Below are positions 53,397 to 62,967 of a stretch of 64,000 nt of DNA, piece after piece. The notes beneath the pieces are model-generated. The model did not search any database. It was not told where the DNA came from and saw only the letters and a program-made list of their open reading frames with translations. Positions within the stretch are counted from its first letter, which is position 1. Every line of letters starts with the position of its first letter. Position numbers and translations under genes: made by a program. This stretch comes from Clostridiales bacterium (lineage in GTDB: Bacteria > Bacillota > Clostridia > Clostridiales > Clostridiaceae): the NCBI GenBank assembly GCA_012519845.1, contig JAAYPK010000035.1, positions 52,052-116,051 of the forward strand. The letters are read 5' to 3'.

Positions 53397-54737
53397 TTAT
53401 CTGATTTTTTTGTGATATATATAGGAAGAGATTATAAATAAAATTATAAAGAAAATAAGGGTATATGCTTTATAGAATAATATAACTATAGGGTAATAAG
53501 CATAATTAATAGTTTTTTTGTTAATTAAGTTATATACACTTTTAATAGAATTTGTGGATAATTTTTCAAAAGTATCTCTTGGGGTGTGGATATTTGTTAA
53601 ATCTGAATGACAAATGGTTACAGAATCAATATCCTTTTCATTAAAACTGGCATGATCACTTGAATTTTCATAATTTACTTTGTATGAAGTATTTAAAGTG
53701 CTACTATAAAATTTCATATCATTAAGAAGGTCAGATTTTTTATTTTCATATGAAGTACCTAAAATGAAAGTAAGAGTATCTTCTTTTGCACCAATCATAT
53801 CAAAATTGATTATTTCACTGTCTTTAAGTAAATCCTCGTGCTTATTATAAAATTCTTTTGAGCCAAGAAGACCAAATTCTTCTGCATTTAATGCTACAAA
53901 TATAATATCTCTTTTAGGTGGCTTTAAGGTAGAATAGGTTCTTGCAAGCTCTAGTAAAAAAGCAGTGCCAGAAGCGTTGTCTAATGCACCATTATATACT
54001 TTACCTAATGAATCAACACCTACATGATCAAAGTGTGCAGTAAAAACAAGTGGAGGAAGTTCACTATTTGTCCCATGAATTTTACCTACTACATTAGATA
54101 TTTTTATATCTTCAATTTTGTAAGGTAAGTTAATATTAAGTATGTATCCTTTTCTAATAGAATTAAGGATTTCATTAAAGGTATTAGTATTAATTTGGAT
54201 TACAAAGTCAAATATACTATCACAGTAGAAGGAACTTCTAAAAGAAAAATCTTTATCTAATGTTACAGTAAACAAATAAGTTTTATTATCTTTCAGAACA
54301 CATATAGACCTTGGAGCAATTTCTATTTTGTCTTTATTTGAAATTTGCACATTTTTAGTTTTAAAGTTTAACATATCTTCTTTAAAATCATATCCAACTT
54401 TAAATTCTTTAACAATTTTATCTTTATCTGATATATTAAGAGTAATATCTTCATTATTTCTAACAGGACTTTTAACGCTAAAGTCCTCAAAATATGATTC
54501 AGATAAAGGTTCTAAGCCATAACTTTTAAAAGCATTTGCAATTTCATAAGTAGCAGAATTATTACTATCACTTCCAGAAAGCCTGCCTTTAAAGTCATCA
54601 GATGATAAATATTCAATATTATTAATTACATTATTAGGATTAAAATTATAGGATTCAAAACGAAGGTAGGAACAGGTTATAATTCCTGCTAAAGATAAAA
54701 ATATAGAGGATATGCATAAATATTTTTTTATTTTCAT
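53397..54737 (-). CDS. Exported or membrane-bound M28 metallopeptidase
   Basis: A 446-residue zinc aminopeptidase-like protein. It has an N-terminal signal or anchor segment, a PA-like insert, the M28 domain, and a C-terminal membrane helix (about residues 420-440, LIFFIILFIISSYI), so it is tethered to the membrane. Zinc ligands are recognised in TAHFDHVGVD, GALDNASGTAF, NAEEFGLLGS, INFDMIGAK and NIHTPRDTF. The peptide substrate is unknown. The mRNA ribosome site GGAGGCC touches an inverted repeat just upstream. It is the last gene of a minus-strand group. Confidence 0.88.
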   Translation of the reverse strand: MKIKKYLCISSIFLSLAGIITCSYLRFESYNFNPNNVINNIEYLSSDDFKGRLSGSDSNNSATYEIANAFKSYGLEPLSESYFEDFSVKSPVRNNEDITLNISDKDKIVKEFKVGYDFKEDMLNFKTKNVQISNKDKIEIAPRSICVLKDNKTYLFTVTLDKDFSFRSSFYCDSIFDFVIQINTNTFNEILNSIRKGYILNINLPYKIEDIKISNVVGKIHGTNSELPPLVFTAHFDHVGVDSLGKVYNGALDNASGTAFLLELARTYSTLKPPKRDIIFVALNAEEFGLLGSKEFYNKHEDLLKDSEIINFDMIGAKEDTLTFILGTSYENKKSDLLNDMKFYSSTLNTSYKVNYENSSDHASFNEKDIDSVTICHSDLTNIHTPRDTFEKLSTNSIKSVYNLINKKTINYAYYPIVILFYKAYTLIFFIILFIISSYIYHKKIR

Positions 54738-54748
54738 AAATATGGCCT

Positions 54749-54782
54749 CCTAATAATAGTTTTATTTAATTCTATTATTAGG
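54749..54782 (-). repeat. Inverted repeat overlapping the M28 ribosome site
   Basis: CCTAATAATAG (54749-54759) and CTATTATTAGG (54772-54782) are perfect 11-bp arms around a 12-base loop. In the minus-strand mRNA the last two bases of the 3' arm are the first GG of the ribosome site AGGAGG, so the hairpin could limit access to it. Confidence 0.75.
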
Positions 54783-54800
54783 AAAGCAACATTATGATAA

Positions 54801-55133
54801 TTATGATTTTTTATATAGCATGTCCATTAATGAATATACTACTGTTAGTAAAATTGCAGAATAAACAACTACATTTAATTCACCTTTTAATATAAATAGT
54901 AAAAGACCAATAAATATACAAATAATGATTAAGTAATTAATAAATTTATTTAATCCTTTAGTATTTGAAGCAACTACAGAGGTTGAGGAAAATACAATTA
55001 ATATTGTAGTTGAAAAATATAAGCAATCTTTTAATACTTTAGAAAAAGTAATAAAAGTAAAATAATCTAAGACTAAAAGAGTAATTAATATAATTAATAT
55101 TAAAGAAATTATTTTGTGAATAAAATTATTCAT
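54801..55133 (-). CDS. Small integral membrane protein of unknown function
   Basis: A 110-residue, very hydrophobic protein with three or four membrane segments (ISLILIILITLLVLDYF, LYFSTTILIVFSS, YLIIICIFIGLLLFIL, VVVYSAILLTVVYSL). I do not recognise a family. The mRNA has GAAGGTGA before the ATG. It lies between the metallo-beta-lactamase-fold gene and the M28 peptidase gene on the same strand and may be co-transcribed with both. Codon use is like its neighbours. Confidence 0.7.
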   Translation of the reverse strand: MNNFIHKIISLILIILITLLVLDYFTFITFSKVLKDCLYFSTTILIVFSSTSVVASNTKGLNKFINYLIIICIFIGLLLFILKGELNVVVYSAILLTVVYSLMDMLYKKS

Positions 55134-55190
55134 AACATCACCTTCTGGAAATAATTTACAATATAAATTATATCAGAAGATAACATAATA

Positions 55191-55994
55191 TTAAAGAATT
55201 ATTTCATCTAAATCATTAGGTGCATAGATGTTTCCATTAAAAACTTCTTTTCCTTCTCTAATATAGCGTTCTTTTCTAGTAGATAACTTCTTATCCTCTC
55301 CATGATAAAGAATAATGTTCTTTACATTTAACATTGCAGCATTTATACAAGCATCCCTAGAGGTAGCATGATGCTTTTCATAAGGCTTAAAAATATCTCT
55401 ATCCTCATAAGAACAGAAAGCTTCATGCATTAAATAATCAACATTAATGCAATATTCTTTAACTCCTTCTCTGTAAGGCTCATCTCCTAGAAAGGTTAAT
55501 TCTTTTCCATTTATTAAGGTTGTTTTAAAACCATATTGGAGATCCTTTGTACTATTAATGTCAAAGAAAGTAGTCTCTCTGCCTAATATAGTTGCCTTTG
55601 AATTATTCTTAACTTCAATAAATATAATTCTATTATCAAATAAATTTAAAAATTTCTTTTGTAGTACATAAGATGAAATTGATTTAATTGCTTCCATAGC
55701 AAGGTAATGTCCATATATATTTAAGTTTCCTTTATATTTATTATTTAATATTCTTTGACAAACAGCACGAATTACCCAAATCACTCCTAATATATGGTCA
55801 TTATGATTATGAGAAATAAATAAATTATGTATACAATTTATTTCAATATTACTTTTTTCTAGATTAGAGAGGATTGTGTTTCCTCCACCAGCATCAACAA
55901 GAAAGTATTCATTATCTTTTGATATTGTAAAGCATGTATTATAACAATTTGTTACCATAGCAGATCCGGTGCCAAGCATTCTTATTTTTTCCAT
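55191..55994 (-). CDS. Metallo-beta-lactamase-fold hydrolase (RNase Z-like)
   Basis: A 267-residue MBL-fold protein. The core motif ISHNHNDHILG is the HxHxDH metal site (about residues 60-70), MHEAFCS holds the next acidic and His position, and EKHHATSRDA with LYHGEDK near the C-terminus provides later His ligands. The overall plan resembles RNase Z/ElaC, but the flexible arm is not evident, so tRNA processing should not be assumed. GGAGA precedes the ATG in the mRNA. It is the first gene of the minus-strand group and divergent from sulP. Confidence 0.82.
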   Translation of the reverse strand: MEKIRMLGTGSAMVTNCYNTCFTISKDNEYFLVDAGGGNTILSNLEKSNIEINCIHNLFISHNHNDHILGVIWVIRAVCQRILNNKYKGNLNIYGHYLAMEAIKSISSYVLQKKFLNLFDNRIIFIEVKNNSKATILGRETTFFDINSTKDLQYGFKTTLINGKELTFLGDEPYREGVKEYCINVDYLMHEAFCSYEDRDIFKPYEKHHATSRDACINAAMLNVKNIILYHGEDKKLSTRKERYIREGKEVFNGNIYAPNDLDEIIL

Positions 55995-56064
55995 AGAAAT
56001 ATTCTCCTTTGTATAGATTATTACTTAATTATAATAAAGATATAGAAAAATATAAATGTAAATT

Positions 56065-56093
56065 TTGACTTGATAAAAAAATAAGAGTATGAT
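56065..56093 (+). promoter_or_regulatory. Promoter of the SulP gene
   Basis: TTGACT at 56065-56070, a 17-base spacer, TATGAT at 56088-56093. Good spacing and position. Confidence 0.65.
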
Positions 56094-56129
56094 ATTAATG
56101 GCAATTTTACAAATGAAGGGATGTAGTTA

Positions 56130-57791
56130 GTGTTGATACCAAAGTTATTAACTATGATTAAAAACAAAGAAATTACTAAAGAACAAGTGGGAAAGGATAT
56201 TGTTGCAGGAATAATTGTTGCAATTATTGCTCTTCCATTATCAATTGCACTTGGAATTTCATCAGGTGTATCACCTGAAAAAGGTCTTATTACTGCAATC
56301 TTTGCAGGCTTTTTTATTTCATTACTTGGAGGGAGTAAGGTTCAAATAGGAGGGCCAACAGGGGCGTTTGTAGTTATTATTTATTCAATAATTCAACAAT
56401 ACGGATTAGATGGATTAATTACAGCAACAATAATGGCAGGAATAATTTTGATAATTATGGGTGCATTAAAGTTTGGTTCATTAATTAAATTTATTCCTAA
56501 GACTATAACAATAGGATTTACAGCAGGTATAGCTGTAACACTACTTTCAACACAGGTTAAGGATTTTTTCGGATTAACAATAGAAAATGTACCATCTGAA
56601 TTTATTCCTAAATGGAAAGTATACTTAGAGAATTTTAACACTATAGATATATATACAATGATAATTGGTATAATTAGTGTTTTAATTATTGCATTATGGC
56701 CAAAAGTTAATAAAACAATACCAGGTTCTTTAATTGCTTTAATAGTGGCAACTTTATTAGTTAAGTTTGTACCAACATTTGCTGGAGTTGAAACTATAGG
56801 TACAAGATTTACTGAAATATCTTCTACTATACCAATGCCATCACTACCAAGTTTTAGTATAGAGCTAATTAATAAATTATTTTCACCTGCTATGACAATA
56901 GCCATTTTAGCAGCTTTAGAATCATTATTATCAGCAGTAGTTGCTGATGGAATGATAAAAGATAGACATGATTCTAATATGGAATTAATTGCACAAGGAA
57001 CAGGTAATATAGTTTCCGGATTGTTTGGAGGGATACCTGCAACTGGTGCTATTGCGAGAACTGCTGCCAATGTAAAAACAGGAGGCAGAAGCCCAATAGC
57101 AGGCATAGTACATGCTATTACACTTTTAATTATTATGTTATTATTAATGCCTCTTGCAAAGCTTATTCCTATGACTACTCTTGCAGCTATATTAGTTGTT
57201 GTGTCATATAACATGAGTGAATGGCGTACCTTTAAGCTTTTATTAAAGGCACCTAAAAGCGATATTATTGTACTTGTATTAACATTTTTATTAACTGTAA
57301 TTTTTGATTTAGTTGTGGCTATAGGCTTTGGAATGATAATGACAATGTTTTTATTTATGAAGAGAGTTTCAGAAACAACTGAAATAAAAAATTTAGTTGA
57401 AGAGGAAGTTTTTGATGATGATATTTCAAAAGTTCTTGATGATGCCAATAATAAAATATTAGTCTATCAGGTTAATGGACCTTTATTTTTCGGAATAGTA
57501 CAAGACTTTTTAAATGAAACTAAAGCCTTAAAGCCAGAAGCAGAGGTCTTTATTTTAGATTTAAGACATACTACCTCAATTGATGCTTCTGCAATATCAG
57601 CCTTAAAGCAGGTTTGTGCAAAATGCAGTGAATTAAATATAAGATTCATTATTACTCATATTCAAAAACAACCTAAGAAAGTGTTAAAGAAAATGGGAGT
57701 TATTAATTTAATTGGTGAAAAAAATATTTATGATAGTAAAGTGGAAGCTATTGAAGATGCATATAAGGAAATCAAGAAAAAATCAAAATAA
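56130..57791 (+). CDS. SulP-family anion transporter with STAS domain
   Basis: A 553-residue SLC26/SulP transporter. About 10-12 membrane segments carry the signatures IALPLSIALGISSGVSPEKG near residue 35 and GGSKVQIGGPTGAFVV near 66. The cytoplasmic C-terminal STAS domain (about residues 440-550) includes LDLRHTTSIDASAISAL. The substrate may be sulfate, bicarbonate or a dicarboxylate and cannot be decided here. The start is probably GTG 56130 with GAAGGG nine bases ahead; TTG 56133 is possible. No terminator separates it clearly from tex. Confidence 0.92.
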   Translation: MLIPKLLTMIKNKEITKEQVGKDIVAGIIVAIIALPLSIALGISSGVSPEKGLITAIFAGFFISLLGGSKVQIGGPTGAFVVIIYSIIQQYGLDGLITATIMAGIILIIMGALKFGSLIKFIPKTITIGFTAGIAVTLLSTQVKDFFGLTIENVPSEFIPKWKVYLENFNTIDIYTMIIGIISVLIIALWPKVNKTIPGSLIALIVATLLVKFVPTFAGVETIGTRFTEISSTIPMPSLPSFSIELINKLFSPAMTIAILAALESLLSAVVADGMIKDRHDSNMELIAQGTGNIVSGLFGGIPATGAIARTAANVKTGGRSPIAGIVHAITLLIIMLLLMPLAKLIPMTTLAAILVVVSYNMSEWRTFKLLLKAPKSDIIVLVLTFLLTVIFDLVVAIGFGMIMTMFLFMKRVSETTEIKNLVEEEVFDDDISKVLDDANNKILVYQVNGPLFFGIVQDFLNETKALKPEAEVFILDLRHTTSIDASAISALKQVCAKCSELNIRFIITHIQKQPKKVLKKMGVINLIGEKNIYDSKVEAIEDAYKEIKKKSK

Positions 57792-57867
57792 AAATGTTCT
57801 TAAATTATGGTAAAAAGGTTATAATAATGATTGTGAATTTTAGAGAAAGTATTAGGAGGCATAAATT

Positions 57868-60036
57868 TTGGTAAATATAGAAGAAAGATTAGCTAAAGAA
57901 CTTCAGTTAAAATTAACTCAAGTTACAAATGTAATAGAAATGTTAGATGAAGGGAACACGGTACCCTTTATTTCACGTTATAGAAAAGAGAGAACTGGGG
58001 GGCTTACAGATGAAGTTTTAAGAAAATTCTCTGAAAGGCTTATTTACTTAAGAAATCTTGAAGAAAGAAAAGCAGATGTTTCAAGATTAATAGAAGAACA
58101 AGGGAAATTAACAGAAGAAATTTCAAGTGCACTTCAAAAAGCTGAAACCTTAACAGAAGTTGAGGATATATATAGACCATATAAACCTAAAAAGAGAACT
58201 AGAGCTACAATTGCGAAAGAAAAAGGCTTGGAACCTTTAGCAGCTATTATTTTATCAGGTAAATTTAAAGGGGATATATATGAAGAAGCATCAAAATATA
58301 TTGATGAAGAGAAGGGTGTAAATTCAAAAGAAGAGGCTATAGACGGGGCAAAAGATATAATCGCTGAAGGTATTTCAGAAGAAGCAAAGTATAGAAAATA
58401 TATAAGAGAGCTTGTTATGAGAGAAGGCGTTATAGAATCAAAAGGATCAAGTGAGGAACCAACACCTTATGAGATGTATTATGAATATAGTGAGGAAGTT
58501 AAGAAAATACCACCTCATAGAATTTTAGCTATTAACAGAGGAGAAAAGGAAAAAGTTTTATCAGTAAAAATATTAGTTTCAGAAGAAAAAGTAATAAAAT
58601 ACTTAGAAAATCAATTACTAAATAATAATGAAGATACTGATAAGGAATTAATATTAGCAATAAAGGATTCATATAAAAGATTAATTTTCCCTTCAATAGA
58701 AAGAGAAATAAGAAATGAATTAACGGATAAAGGTGAAGAAGGAGCAATAAATATTTTCAAGGAAAATCTTAAAGCCCTTCTTATGCAAGCCCCAATTAAA
58801 GGGAAAACAGTTATGGGATATGATCCAGGCTTTAGAACAGGTTGCAAAATTGCAATATTAGATAGTACAGGAAAATTCTTAGAAAATGTTGCTGTATATC
58901 CAACAGTACCAAAGAAAGATATTGAAGGTACAAAGAAAACTTTAAAAGCTCTTATTAAGAAATATAATGTAGATGTTATTTCATTAGGAAATGGAACAGC
59001 TTCAAGAGAATCTGAAGAAGTAATTGCAGAAATGATAAGTGAAATCAAAAAAGAAACAGGAAAAGAAATAGCTTATGTAATTGTATCAGAAGCAGGAGCA
59101 TCTGTTTATTCAGCATCAGAGCTTGCAACTAAGGAATATCCTGATTTAGACGTAACAGTTAGAGGGGCAATTTCAATAGGGAGAAGATTACAAGACCCTA
59201 TGGCAGAACTAGTTAAAATTGATCCAAAAGCAATTGGGGTGGGGCAATATCAACATGATGTAACGCAAAAAAGATTAGAGGAATCATTAAGAGGAATAGT
59301 TGAAGATTGCGTTAATAAAGTTGGAGTGGACTTAAATACAGCAACACCATCACTATTAACATATATATCAGGTATAAATGCTGCTATAGCAAAGAATATA
59401 GTTGACTATAGAGATGAAATGGGTGGATTTAAAACAAGAAAGGAACTTTTAAAGGTAAAGAGACTTGGACAAAAGGCTTATGAACAATGTGCAGGTTTTT
59501 TAAGAGTGCCTGAAAGTAATGAACCTCTTGATAATACAGCTGTTCATCCAGAATCTTATGAGGATGCTAAAAAAATAATAGAATTACTTGGATACACAAA
59601 AGAAGATTTAAAAAATAATAATTTAAATGATATTGATGAGAGAGTAAAAGAAAAAGGAATCAATAATATAGAAAAAGAAATAGAAATTGGTGAATTAACA
59701 TTAAAGGATATAATAAAGGAAATTAAAAAGCCAGGAAGAGACCCAAGAGATGAAATGCCTAAGCCAATATTAAAAACTGGAGTAATAAATTTAGAAGATT
59801 TAGCACCAGGAATGGTTCTTATGGGTACAGTAAGAAATGTTTCTGATTTTGGTGCCTTTGTAGATATCGGAGTTCACCAAGATGGATTAGTTCATAAAAG
59901 CCAAATGGCTGATAGGTTTGTAAAACACCCTCTTGACATAGTTAAAGTAGGGGATGTTATTAATGTACGAATTCTTGAAGTTGACACAAAAAGAAAAAGA
60001 ATAGGATTATCAATGAAAGATATTGAAGAATGTTAG
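57868..60036 (+). CDS. tex: Tex-family S1 RNA-binding protein
   Basis: A 722-residue Tex protein, a conserved nucleic-acid-binding factor related to eukaryotic Spt6 and linked to transcription and tolerance of stress. The N-terminal helical region contains FISRYRKERTGGL, a YqgF/RNase H-like domain follows (VMGYDPGFRTGCKIAILD near residue 315), then helix-hairpin-helix motifs (TYISGINAAIAKNIV) and a C-terminal S1 domain (VRNVSDFGAFVDIGVHQDG near residue 655). The start is TTG 57868, eight bases after AGGAGG. The order of domains and length are normal. Confidence 0.96.
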   Translation: MVNIEERLAKELQLKLTQVTNVIEMLDEGNTVPFISRYRKERTGGLTDEVLRKFSERLIYLRNLEERKADVSRLIEEQGKLTEEISSALQKAETLTEVEDIYRPYKPKKRTRATIAKEKGLEPLAAIILSGKFKGDIYEEASKYIDEEKGVNSKEEAIDGAKDIIAEGISEEAKYRKYIRELVMREGVIESKGSSEEPTPYEMYYEYSEEVKKIPPHRILAINRGEKEKVLSVKILVSEEKVIKYLENQLLNNNEDTDKELILAIKDSYKRLIFPSIEREIRNELTDKGEEGAINIFKENLKALLMQAPIKGKTVMGYDPGFRTGCKIAILDSTGKFLENVAVYPTVPKKDIEGTKKTLKALIKKYNVDVISLGNGTASRESEEVIAEMISEIKKETGKEIAYVIVSEAGASVYSASELATKEYPDLDVTVRGAISIGRRLQDPMAELVKIDPKAIGVGQYQHDVTQKRLEESLRGIVEDCVNKVGVDLNTATPSLLTYISGINAAIAKNIVDYRDEMGGFKTRKELLKVKRLGQKAYEQCAGFLRVPESNEPLDNTAVHPESYEDAKKIIELLGYTKEDLKNNNLNDIDERVKEKGINNIEKEIEIGELTLKDIIKEIKKPGRDPRDEMPKPILKTGVINLEDLAPGMVLMGTVRNVSDFGAFVDIGVHQDGLVHKSQMADRFVKHPLDIVKVGDVINVRILEVDTKRKRIGLSMKDIEEC

Positions 60037-60106
60037 TATTTTAACAAATATATAAGTTTGTTGGCGAATTATCAATAAAAATGAGTTAAATTGTGTTTTT
60101 TTAACG

Positions 60107-60135
60107 TTGCATAGTGAATTTTGTAATAATATAAT
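60107..60135 (+). promoter_or_regulatory. Promoter of cstA
   Basis: TTGCAT at 60107-60112, a 17-base spacer, perfect TATAAT at 60130-60135. There is no clear terminator between tex and this promoter. Confidence 0.6.
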
Positions 60136-60179
60136 AATATGTATTATATTTATATATTAAATTCTAAGGGGGAAATGAC

Positions 60180-61850
60180 ATGAATGGTTTATTATTGATA
60201 GGTATTGCCATTGTAGTTTTAGGTGGTGCCTATTTAACTTATGGTAGATGGCTTGCTAATAAATGGGGTATAGATCCAACAGCAAAGACACCTGCTTATA
60301 CTCACGAAGATGGAGAAGATTACATACCAACACCAAAGGGTGTAGTATTTTCACATCAATTTTCATCTATTGCAGGAGCTGGTCCTGTAACTGGACCAAT
60401 TATTGCTGCAATGTTTGGATGGTTGCCAGTATTACTATGGGTGCTTTTAGGGGGAATATTCTTCGGGGCAGTTCATGATTTCGGAGCACTTTATGCTTCA
60501 GTAAAAAATGATGGTAAATCCATTGGTTCAATAATTGAACAATATATTGGAAGAACAGGTAGAAAATTATTTTTATTTTTTGCATGGGTGTTCTCACTAC
60601 TAGTTATAGCTGCTTTTGCAGATATAGTTTCAACAACCTTTAATGGTTACAAAGCAGATGGAAGTTTAAACACACCAAATGCAGCAGCAGCTTCAATATC
60701 AATGTTATTTATTGTAGTAGCAGTAATATTTGGATTTTATATTAAATATAAAAAGCCAAGTCAAAAATTACAATTCGTAATAGGGATTATTTTATTACTT
60801 GCTATGTTGGCAGTTGGAATTGCTTTTCCATTATACTTTAGTAAAAATGTATGGACTGTAGTTGTATTTGCATATATTTTCTTAGCATCAATTACACCAA
60901 TGTGGGCTTTGATGCAGCCAAGAGATTATTTAAGTACATTTTTACTTATTGCAATGATAATAGGTGCTGTTCTTGGAATTTTTGTAGCAAATCCATCTAT
61001 GAATTTACCAGCCTTCGCAGGTTTTGAAGTAAATGGTAAAATGCTATTTCCAACATTATTTATAACAATAGCTTGTGGAGCAGTATCAGGATTCCATAGT
61101 TTAGTTTCATCAGAAACATCATCTAAACAAGTTAAAAATGAAAAAGATATGCTTGGAATTGGATTTGGAGCTATGCTTATAGAATCATTACTTGGTGTTG
61201 TTGCTTTAGTTGTAGTAGGATATGCAGCTAAGGGTGGAGTTATGCCAGAAGGAACACCATTCCAAATTTTCTCTATAAATGTTGCAAGTTTCCTTGGATT
61301 ATTAGGAATTCCAGAACATATTGCAAACTGTGTTATGACAATGTGTATTTCAGCATTAGCTTTAACATCACTAGATTCAGTTGCAAGAATAGGACGTATG
61401 TCTTTCCAAGAATTCTTTGAAGATGATTCAGTTAAGGAAAAATCAGGATTTATTAAATTAATGACTAATAAATACTTTGCAACAATATTTACTTTGGCAA
61501 TTGGATTAATATTATCATTAGGCGGATATAATAATGTTTGGCCATTATTTGGTTCAGCAAATCAATTATTATCTGCATTAGTATTAATTGCATTATCAGT
61601 ATTCTTAAAAACTACAGGAAGAAAAGGCTTTATGCTTTGGGTACCAATGTGTACTATGCTAGTTGTAACATTTACTGCATTAGTACAAGCTATAGTTGGA
61701 ATTTTTAAGAAATTATTTGTTACAGGTGGATTTGTAATGTTAACTGATGGATTACAATTAATAGTAGCTATACTACTTATGGCACTTGGAGTTATGGTTG
61801 CAATATCATGCTTTAAAAAATTATTAAAAAAAGAGCCAGTAAACAATTAA
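60180..61850 (+). CDS. cstA: Carbon starvation protein CstA, peptide or pyruvate transporter
   Basis: A 556-residue membrane protein of the CstA family, whose members import pyruvate or peptides under carbon limitation. About 14-16 hydrophobic segments are seen. Signatures include YGRWLANKWGID, GVVFSHQFSSIAGAGPVTGPI near residue 55, and GVVHDFG-like FGAVHDFGALYASVKN. It is the shorter clostridial form compared with about 700 residues in E. coli. AAGGGGG precedes the ATG. There is no terminator after it; the next promoter begins nine bases past its stop. Confidence 0.94.
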   Translation: MNGLLLIGIAIVVLGGAYLTYGRWLANKWGIDPTAKTPAYTHEDGEDYIPTPKGVVFSHQFSSIAGAGPVTGPIIAAMFGWLPVLLWVLLGGIFFGAVHDFGALYASVKNDGKSIGSIIEQYIGRTGRKLFLFFAWVFSLLVIAAFADIVSTTFNGYKADGSLNTPNAAAASISMLFIVVAVIFGFYIKYKKPSQKLQFVIGIILLLAMLAVGIAFPLYFSKNVWTVVVFAYIFLASITPMWALMQPRDYLSTFLLIAMIIGAVLGIFVANPSMNLPAFAGFEVNGKMLFPTLFITIACGAVSGFHSLVSSETSSKQVKNEKDMLGIGFGAMLIESLLGVVALVVVGYAAKGGVMPEGTPFQIFSINVASFLGLLGIPEHIANCVMTMCISALALTSLDSVARIGRMSFQEFFEDDSVKEKSGFIKLMTNKYFATIFTLAIGLILSLGGYNNVWPLFGSANQLLSALVLIALSVFLKTTGRKGFMLWVPMCTMLVVTFTALVQAIVGIFKKLFVTGGFVMLTDGLQLIVAILLMALGVMVAISCFKKLLKKEPVNN

Positions 61851-61858
61851 GAAAATAC

Positions 61859-61886
61859 TTGAAAATAATATAAAATATTGTATAAT
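61859..61886 (+). promoter_or_regulatory. Promoter of the FMN riboswitch-ribU unit
   Basis: TTGAAA at 61859-61864, a 16-base spacer, perfect TATAAT at 61881-61886. The start is expected a few bases before the aptamer. Confidence 0.65.
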
Positions 61887-61898
61887 AAAAATATAAAA

Positions 61899-62078
61899 TC
61901 TTCAGGGCGGAGTGAAAGTCTCCACCGGCGGTATAGCCCGCGAGCTAGTTTTAGCATGATTCGGTGTAATTCCGAAGCCGACAGTATAGTCTGGATGAAA
62001 GAAGGTAACATTTCAGAATAATAGTTTTTACTATTAATGATGAATTTTTTGCCCTGACTTTTTAGTCAGGGCTTTTTT
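61899..62078 (+). promoter_or_regulatory. FMN riboswitch (RFN element) with terminator
   Basis: The RFN consensus is clear: TCTTCAGGGCGGAGTGAAAGT at the start, CCGGCGGTATAGCCCGCGAGC, then GCCGACAGTATAGTCTGGATG, closing with AAAGAAGG near 62007. A terminator stem GCCCTGACT-TTTT-AGTCAGGGC with T-run lies at 62051-62078. The arm CCCTGA can pair with the aptamer 5' TTCAGGG, giving the antiterminator. FMN binding should stop transcription before ribU. Confidence 0.97.
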
Positions 62079-62123
62079 CTGTTATGTTTACCCACTCTGA
62101 AAAACTTATTTGGAGGGGAAGAA

Positions 62124-62711
62124 ATGAATAATTCTAGTGAAAATTTAAGCAAATCAATTAAAATTGCCTTATTAGGGGCTATTGGAGCAATACTTATGTT
62201 TATGGAGTTACCAATAATACCATTGTTTCCATGGCTTAAGCTTGATTTTAGTGAACTTCCTGTACTTTTAGGAGCTTTTGGATTTGGACCAATTGCAGGA
62301 GTAATCATTGAAATTATAAAACTTGTTATTCGTACTATTTATACAGGAACAACTACTGGTTATGTAGGTGAATTAGCCAACTTTATTATGGGAATAGCTT
62401 TTGTATTACCAGCAGCATTTATTTATCATAGAAGAAAAAGCAAGAAAACTGCAATTGTAGGAATGGTTGTAGGTACTTTAATAATGGAGGTTGTAGCTAT
62501 TTTAACAAACATATATGTTTTACTTCCTCTATATGGAATGCCAATGGTAGGGGGAGAAGCATTAAAATATGTTGCTCTTGGATTAATACCATTAAATACT
62601 ATTAAAGCAGTTTCAGTATCTTTCTTAACATACTTTTTATATAAGAAATTGTCAGTTGCTTTATTTAAGGTTGATCCTAAACTTGAAATAAGAAAAAAAA
62701 TACAAGAATAA
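62124..62711 (+). CDS. ribU: Riboflavin ECF transporter S component RibU
   Basis: A 195-residue membrane protein with about six hydrophobic segments, the substrate-binding subunit that works with the shared EcfAA'T energising module encoded elsewhere. Recognisable parts are ALLGAIGAILMFMELPI near the N-terminus, LKLDFSELPVLLGAF and GPIAGVIIEIIKLVIR, typical of RibU. TGGAGGGG precedes the ATG. Control by the FMN riboswitch directly upstream confirms riboflavin as the likely substrate. It is a single-gene unit. Confidence 0.95.
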   Translation: MNNSSENLSKSIKIALLGAIGAILMFMELPIIPLFPWLKLDFSELPVLLGAFGFGPIAGVIIEIIKLVIRTIYTGTTTGYVGELANFIMGIAFVLPAAFIYHRRKSKKTAIVGMVVGTLIMEVVAILTNIYVLLPLYGMPMVGGEALKYVALGLIPLNTIKAVSVSFLTYFLYKKLSVALFKVDPKLEIRKKIQE

Positions 62712-62719
62712 TTATTTTT

Positions 62720-62770
62720 GTGAGCTGTTTCTTTAAAGAATAGAAATCTTTAAGGGATGGCTCTTTTTTG
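62720..62770 (+). terminator. Intrinsic terminator after ribU
   Basis: GAGC-TG-TTTCTTTAAAGA pairs with TCTTTAA-GGGA-TG-GCTC with small internal mismatches, then six T. Confidence 0.8.
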
Positions 62771-62967
62771 TTTGTCAAATCCAATTAATGATACACTAAA
62801 TATTAATAATATGAATATTGTGTAAAAAATCTTATTATATAAATAAAAAAGGAATAATTTTGTAAATTTTTAATGCAAAAAGTCAAGGAAACATATATAA
62901 TAATATACGTATAACTATGAAATTAAATAAATTAATATATATTTTGCTAAAAAGGAGGAGTGGGCTT

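Noticed and set aside
56393..57448. A 351-codon minus-strand frame inside the SulP gene
   Set aside because: It is antisense to a clear SulP transporter, has no ribosome site and its hydrophobic composition mirrors the membrane helices of the sense strand.
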